Origin: Deltaproteobacteria bacterium
Lineage (GTDB): Bacteria; Myxococcota_A; Polyangia; JAAYKL01
Length of the DNA stretch: 10,425 nucleotides
Direction of reading: 5' to 3'
Assembly: GCA_011389755.1 (NCBI GenBank)
Contig: JAABTR010000326.1
Coordinates: forward strand, 1-10,425
Below are positions 6,796-10,425 of this stretch, one piece after another; within the stretch, counting starts at the first letter, position 1; each line of letters starts with the position of its first letter. Made by a program: the position numbers and the translations under genes. The notes beneath the pieces are model-generated. The model made no database searches, had not been told where the DNA came from, and worked only from the letters and a program-made list of their open reading frames with translations.

Positions 6796-6825
6796 ATTAT
6801 GGGAGCAAATCAAGAGGGCTGTGAA
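6796..6825 (-). promoter_or_regulatory. Probable sigma70-type promoter of the saccharopine-pathway operon
   Basis: On the minus strand, TTCACA (6825-6820) and CATAAT (6801-6796) are 18 bases apart. Each hexamer matches five of six consensus positions. Transcription would start near 6789, giving a leader of about 36 bases before the ATG at 6753 and excluding the ATG at 6813. Confidence 0.55.
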
Positions 6826-6867
6826 AGCGTTTGCAGCGCGGTCTTCCCCTCTGGGAGACTTTTGGGA

Positions 6868-6896
6868 TTGCGAGGGGGGGGGCGAGCTGCTAATGT
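6868..6896 (+). promoter_or_regulatory. Possible promoter of the acidic lipoprotein gene, with a G9 tract in its spacer
   Basis: TTGCGA (6868-6873) is 17 bases from TAATGT (6891-6896). The latter is preceded by TGC, so it has an extended -10 form. The matches are modest (4/6 and 3/6). The nine G at 6874-6882 occupy half of the spacer. Transcription would start near 6903, about 30 bases before the ATG at 6934. Confidence 0.35.
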
Positions 6897-6933
6897 CCGC
6901 GAAATGCGTAAAAAGTTACAAAAGGGTAAATGT

Positions 6934-7650
6934 ATGTCTGGTGTGAAAACACTGCAATTACTGGGGTTTGCTGTTTTCGGGCTCGGGCTGGCTGCGTGTG
7001 ACAGCAGCTCCAATCGCGATGACGAGGGCTTGGGTGACGCAGGCAGCCGCACCGGAGTCGGCGGTGATGCCGAGGAGGCCCCAAGCACCGACACCTCTTT
7101 GGACGAGGCCCCTTTGGACGAAACCCCAGCGGTCGGTGGAGCCGGTTACTCCGAGATGGCGGGCGGCTGCGAAGAGTTCCCCCAGTCGTTCGGAGAGGTA
7201 GCCGGGGCCTACGTTCAAGACCCCCAATATGGACGCGTGGTTCAGTACAACGCGTTTGCCGGACTGGCAGAAGGTCACGCATCAGCCGAGGGGATCTTTG
7301 AAGTGACGCTGTGGGGCAAGTACGGTGCGCAGCTCGAGGAAGGCGAGATCGTTTTTGAAAATGACGATTTGAGCTATGACAGCTGCGCGAACTGCGTGGT
7401 GTTTCACCAAGGCGCTCGCCTGAAAAACAAAGCGCTCTCGAGCGCGGAACACGTCTTTATGCCGGCGCAAGGCGGCGTGCTGATCATCGAGAGGCTCGAG
7501 GCCGAAGCCGGCGGCGTGTTCAAGTTCTCCTTGGACGCGCAGATGGTCGAGGTCGACATGGATTTCGAAGACCTGTCGGCGACACCGAAACCGGACGGGT
7601 GCCGTTTTCGCTTCGAGGGGTTCACCCGCTCCATCGTCCTCGAAAAATGA
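6934..7650 (+). CDS. Acidic lipoprotein of unknown function with a DxCxxC motif
   Basis: I do not recognise a named family. The 238-residue product starts with a lipoprotein signal peptide whose lipobox L-A-A precedes Cys22. Asp at +2 would mean inner-membrane retention under the E. coli Lol rule, though that rule may not hold in this lineage. Residues 23-75 are a Gly/Asp/Glu-rich disordered linker. The folded part (about 79-236) contains C79, YDSCANC (148-154) and C223, with alternating beta-like strands (VLIIERLEAEAGGVFKFSLDA), suggesting a beta-sandwich with one or two disulfides or a metal site. AAAGGG at 6921-6926 lies 7 bases before this ATG. An ATG at 6904 would extend the n-region by ten basic residues and is the main alternative. 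It is divergent from the lysine operon and convergent with the PPDK_N gene, so monocistronic. Confidence 0.8.
   Translation: MSGVKTLQLLGFAVFGLGLAACDSSSNRDDEGLGDAGSRTGVGGDAEEAPSTDTSLDEAPLDETPAVGGAGYSEMAGGCEEFPQSFGEVAGAYVQDPQYGRVVQYNAFAGLAEGHASAEGIFEVTLWGKYGAQLEEGEIVFENDDLSYDSCANCVVFHQGARLKNKALSSAEHVFMPAQGGVLIIERLEAEAGGVFKFSLDAQMVEVDMDFEDLSATPKPDGCRFRFEGFTRSIVLEK
7097..7126 (+). repeat. Short 15-base tandem duplication in the lipoprotein linker
   Basis: Two adjacent 15-base copies (7097-7111 and 7112-7126) beginning CTTTGGACGA differ at two bases. They encode consecutive LDEAP and LDETP units of the acidic linker. The length is in-frame, so slippage would change linker length without breaking the protein. 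Confidence 0.75.
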
Positions 7651-7695
7651 GCTGCCTCCATCGACGGCGAGGTCGTCCCGTCTTCCGCCTGAGTC

Positions 7696-10425
7696 TCACC
7701 TCTTGTGGCCCGAGCGTCTGGGGGCGCGGCGGCCCGGCTTCATGACGGCGCCTATCCCTGAGCGGCTGTCGATGGCGATGTCGAGGGGGTCGGGGCAGGA
7801 GATATGCCTTAAGTAGTCCGTCGAGTGCTCGGCAGGCTGAGCGCTGAGCCACTCGTGATCGATGAAGCTGGTGCGCTGATCGGGCTGGAGGGTGAGGTAG
7901 CCGATTCCAAACGAGGTCATGTTTTGGAAGAAATGCGAGCCTTGGGAAGGAGCCACGCGCAGATCTTTCAGCTCGGTCTCGACGATGCACCGCACCGCTG
8001 ATATCTGGCTCCACACCACGGGGACGCCCAGGCGCCAGTCGGTGCTGCCCCAGCGGCCGGGGCCGATGAGCAGATACGGGCGTCCCGCGTCGCGCAAGGT
8101 GGCGTTGAGCGCTCCGATTTGGTCGGCGATCTCCCGGGTCATGGCGCGCGAGAAGTTGTCGTCGCGAACGTAGACGATGTCGTAGACGCCTTGGAAGGTG
8201 CCGTGGCCTATCGCCTCGCTGGACAGGCAGATGGCGTCGTCTTCGAGCAGCTGCGACTCATCCACATCCGCGTCCCCTGTTTCGATGACCATGGGCCGCA
8301 GCTGCAAAAGAGCCAGCTCGAGGGGCCGCTCTTTGCCGCTTCGAATGTTGGCGGCGAACTCGAGTTCCACCGGGCACGACAGACCGTGCTTTCCCACCGA
8401 CAAGAGGAAGGACAGCGCGTCCGCCAGCGGCAAGGAGGGATCGGAGAAGAGCCCCTTCATGGTGACGAGCTTGAACCCGGGTACGCCGGGGGCAAAATCC
8501 TCCATGGAGTTGGTTTGTCTCGAGAAAATCTGTCCCACCCGATCGAGGCTGCCATGCTGGGCGGCCACGTCGAGGTCCAAGGAGACCACATTGGTCCGCG
8601 TGGCCTCGCGGTTTTTCCAGTTGGGCCCCGGCCGCGAGAGATCGAGGGCGAAGAACTCGCGCTGGGCGTTGTTCACATAGTCGCGTGGGTTGAGCAGATC
8701 GTAGAGCCCTTGGGGGTTGCTCGGCGAGAAGCGCAAGCAGCGCCCGCCTTCGACGACCGTGCGGCCCAAACCCAGCGCCGGCACGATGACCCCGTCCTCG
8801 GCGCGCATGCCGCCCAGGGGATAGAAGTTGTGGGATCGGGCCACGCCGGCCACGTCCGGGTAGAGGTATCCGCCGCGCCTGCGTCCGACCATCTGCTGGA
8901 TCACCACCGCCATCTTCTCTTCTTCGAGCCTGTTGGGCGTCTGGGCTACGTAGCTCTTGGCGTGGTTGTAGAAGGTCGAGGCGAAGACGAGCTTGATGGC
9001 GTTGCACAGCTCGCTTACCCGAGACTCGAGGCTGGGGTTGTTGTTCGGGAGCATGAAGGTGCTGTACACCCCGGCGAACGGTTGGTACGAGGCATCTTCG
9101 AGCAGGGACGAGGAGCGCACGGCCAGGGGGTAGCGCACGCGACTCAAGAAGATTCTGAGCTGCTCGACCACGTTTTGGGGCAGCCGGGCCGCCAGCACGG
9201 CCCGCGCGATGTGGTCGTCGTCGTTCGCCTCGAGCACCAGGGGCGCCAGGTTGTTGCTTTCGACGAACTGGTCGAACACATCGGTGGCCAAGACGGCGGT
9301 CGGCGGAACGAAGATCCGCGTGCCGGGGATCTCGATGTCGATGTGGTAGTCCTCGAGCAGGGAGTTGAAAAAGGCCAGGCCGCGCCCCTTTCCGCCCAAT
9401 GAGCCGGTGCCTATGCGCACGAAGCCGCTGATGCCCTCGAAGGTGCCGCCGGAAAAATCGGAGACGATGCCCGCTCGGGATCGGGAGCGGTGCCGGTTCA
9501 GCGAGGTGATGAGATGCTCGCGGAAATCGCTGGGCGTCTCGAAGTCGGTCATCTTTTTGCGGCGTATCGTCGTGGCCAGATCGAACTCGGTGCGAGCCAT
9601 GAGCCAGGTGGAGAAGTCTTTGCGCTGCCCGTGGTAGACGAGGGATTCTTCGGGGATGAGCTCCAAAGCCTCTTCGAGGCTGCGCAGGTCTTTGGCCGTG
9701 ATCACCACGCTGCCGTCGGGGCGGCGGAACACGAAATCTCCGAACCCCAGCTGTGACTGCATGAACGCCCGCACGTCGTGCAAGAGGCTGGCCGAGCGTT
9801 TGTTGATAAACGATGCATCGATCTGATTGGCGAAAACCGCGTTGCCCTGGTCCGACGACTGGATGAGCACCGGTCTGTCCGGGTTTTCTTCCTTGACCAT
9901 CCGGGCGAAGTCGATGCCGGCGTGGGAGTCGTGTCTTCCCTTCCGCGGGAACGCCGCGTCGGTGATGATCCCGAGCAGGTAATCTTGGTATTTTCTGTAG
10001 TAGCGAAGGCCTTCTTCGTAGTTGGTGGCCAAAAGGATCTTGGGCCTGGCGTGCTGCCGGAGGAGCTTTTGCATCTGGTTGAGACCGTCGGACACAAGCG
10101 ACTGGGTCTGCTGCATGACCTCCGTGTAGAGCATGGGCAGGTACGCCGAGTAGAACCGAATCGAGTCCTCGATGAGGATGAGCACCTGGACGCCGGCGAG
10201 CCGCGCGTCGTGCCACGCGTTCATCCGGTCTTCCAGATACTTGATCATGCCGAGAAACAGCTTGGCGTCGCCGTTCCACAAAAACACCTGGTCGATGCCG
10301 GGCATCTCCTCCATCTCTTCGATGATCGACAGCTCCCGGTTGTTGAACGCGAGGACCATGACCGGCAGCCCCGGAGCGATCTCTGTGACCTTGCGGCCGA
10401 ACTCCTGGATGCTCATGTCGCCGAC
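7696..10425 (-). CDS. Receiver-like/PPDK_N (PEP synthase ATP-binding domain) protein, 5' end beyond the window
   Basis: Reaction unknown; resembles proteins annotated as PEP/pyruvate-binding domain proteins. Residues are numbered from the ATG at 10416, but the frame stays open to the right edge and starts inside a domain, so the true start is probably upstream. Residues 1-67 look like the second half of a receiver domain (PGLPVMVLAFNNRE ... VFLWNGDAKLFLGMIKYLED). Residues 76-219 are a second receiver-like domain: acidic E83/D84, phosphoacceptor candidate D153 (GIITDAAF), S187, K206 (FINK). Residues about 330-710 are PPDK_N: SLGGKGRGLAFF (K343), AVRSSSLLEDA (R434), PFAGVY (446-451), ELEF (E684/E686) and LLQLRP (Q705, R707), the positions of the ATP-binding residues of PPDK. 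No phosphohistidine swivel motif and no PEP/pyruvate barrel follow. Instead an unfamiliar domain (about 730-895) carries IGHG, GPGRWGSTDW and PSQGSHFFQNMTSFGIGY. The tail is basic. It converges on the lipoprotein gene, 45 bases away. Confidence 0.9.
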   Translation of the reverse strand, partial: VGDMSIQEFGRKVTEIAPGLPVMVLAFNNRELSIIEEMEEMPGIDQVFLWNGDAKLFLGMIKYLEDRMNAWHDARLAGVQVLILIEDSIRFYSAYLPMLYTEVMQQTQSLVSDGLNQMQKLLRQHARPKILLATNYEEGLRYYRKYQDYLLGIITDAAFPRKGRHDSHAGIDFARMVKEENPDRPVLIQSSDQGNAVFANQIDASFINKRSASLLHDVRAFMQSQLGFGDFVFRRPDGSVVITAKDLRSLEEALELIPEESLVYHGQRKDFSTWLMARTEFDLATTIRRKKMTDFETPSDFREHLITSLNRHRSRSRAGIVSDFSGGTFEGISGFVRIGTGSLGGKGRGLAFFNSLLEDYHIDIEIPGTRIFVPPTAVLATDVFDQFVESNNLAPLVLEANDDDHIARAVLAARLPQNVVEQLRIFLSRVRYPLAVRSSSLLEDASYQPFAGVYSTFMLPNNNPSLESRVSELCNAIKLVFASTFYNHAKSYVAQTPNRLEEEKMAVVIQQMVGRRRGGYLYPDVAGVARSHNFYPLGGMRAEDGVIVPALGLGRTVVEGGRCLRFSPSNPQGLYDLLNPRDYVNNAQREFFALDLSRPGPNWKNREATRTNVVSLDLDVAAQHGSLDRVGQIFSRQTNSMEDFAPGVPGFKLVTMKGLFSDPSLPLADALSFLLSVGKHGLSCPVELEFAANIRSGKERPLELALLQLRPMVIETGDADVDESQLLEDDAICLSSEAIGHGTFQGVYDIVYVRDDNFSRAMTREIADQIGALNATLRDAGRPYLLIGPGRWGSTDWRLGVPVVWSQISAVRCIVETELKDLRVAPSQGSHFFQNMTSFGIGYLTLQPDQRTSFIDHEWLSAQPAEHSTDYLRHISCPDPLDIAIDSRSGIGAVMKPGRRAPRRSGHKR

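Larger units (their letters stand above)
6754..6933. other. Divergent intergenic region with two opposed putative promoters and a G9 tract
   Basis: These 180 bases separate the lysine catabolism operon (left) from a lipoprotein gene (right). They contain a leftward promoter (6796-6825), a weaker rightward one (6868-6896) and nine consecutive G at 6874-6882. A frame open through it from 6799 gives 45 low-quality residues before the lipoprotein signal peptide and is not believed to be translated. I see no clear operator palindrome. Confidence 0.55.

Noticed and set aside
6754..6813. Twenty-residue N-terminal extension of lysine-ketoglutarate reductase starting at 6813.
   Set aside because: The strong GAGGAGGA site serves the ATG at 6753, family homology starts there, and the extension would overlap the predicted promoter.
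7663..7682. Possible terminator between the convergent lipoprotein and PPDK_N genes (GACGG/CCGTC, 10-base loop).
   Set aside because: The stem is only five pairs with a long loop and no T tract on either side, so it is no better than chance in this composition.
8119..9402. A 427-codon open frame on the plus strand, antisense to the PPDK_N gene.
   Set aside because: Its translation has no domain logic and mirrors the codon pattern of the minus-strand gene, whose protein shows clear family motifs throughout. Long antisense frames are expected at this GC content.
8258..10279. A 673-codon open frame on the minus strand in a second frame through the PPDK_N gene.
   Set aside because: The product is a run of Arg, Pro, Gly and His with no motif, typical of a shifted reading of a GC-rich gene.
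7696..10425. Calling the large right-hand protein a phosphoenolpyruvate synthase.
   Set aside because: The ATP-binding domain is present but the His swivel motif and the PEP/pyruvate barrel are not, so the full reaction cannot be assigned.

Overview
This is a GC-rich (roughly 60% by eye), gene-dense stretch of chromosome from a Gram-negative bacterium. Outer-membrane style lipoproteins, a Pal/OmpA peptidoglycan-binding protein, a regular cysteine-rich secreted repeat and an MJ0042-like zinc ribbon together resemble the Myxococcota/Bradymonadota (former Deltaproteobacteria). That placement is inference and no rRNA or marker gene is present. I see no tRNA, rRNA, mobile element, phage gene or CRISPR array.

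Layout from left to right. (1) Positions 1-1922, minus strand: the two ATPase genes of an oligopeptide/dipeptide ABC importer. oppD is complete; oppF starts inside the oppD stop codon (ATGA overlap) and runs off the left edge. (2) Positions 1923-2198: an AT-richer divergent intergenic region with a good sigma70-type promoter facing right. (3) Positions 2199-4077, plus strand: a tight three-gene unit. It encodes a Pal-type lipoprotein with five inserted Cys-rich repeats, a coiled-coil/TPR envelope lipoprotein like CpoB/YbgF (ATGA overlap), and a small zinc-ribbon protein with one C-terminal membrane segment. (4) Positions 4093-6753, minus strand: a two-gene saccharopine-pathway operon. Lysine-ketoglutarate reductase is followed by saccharopine dehydrogenase, the split counterpart of the eukaryotic bifunctional enzyme AASS. 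(5) Positions 6754-6933: a second divergent intergenic region with a putative promoter each way and a G9 tract. (6) Positions 6934-7650, plus strand: an unrecognised acidic lipoprotein. (7) Positions 7696-10425, minus strand: a very large protein, open at its 5' end at the right edge. It combines one and a half receiver-like domains, a PPDK/PEP-synthase ATP-binding domain with its key residues, and an unfamiliar C-terminal domain in place of the usual phosphohistidine and PEP/pyruvate domains.

How the genes work together. Regions 1, 3, 4 and 7 look like independent transcription units. Peptide import supplies amino acids, and the saccharopine enzymes convert lysine and 2-oxoglutarate to glutamate and aminoadipate semialdehyde, but nothing in the sequence ties the two units together. 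The pal-cpoB pair preserves the end of the classical tol-pal operon with no tolQRAB in view. The most unusual item is the receiver/PPDK_N protein: it is recognisable as a family, but to my knowledge its reaction has not been described.
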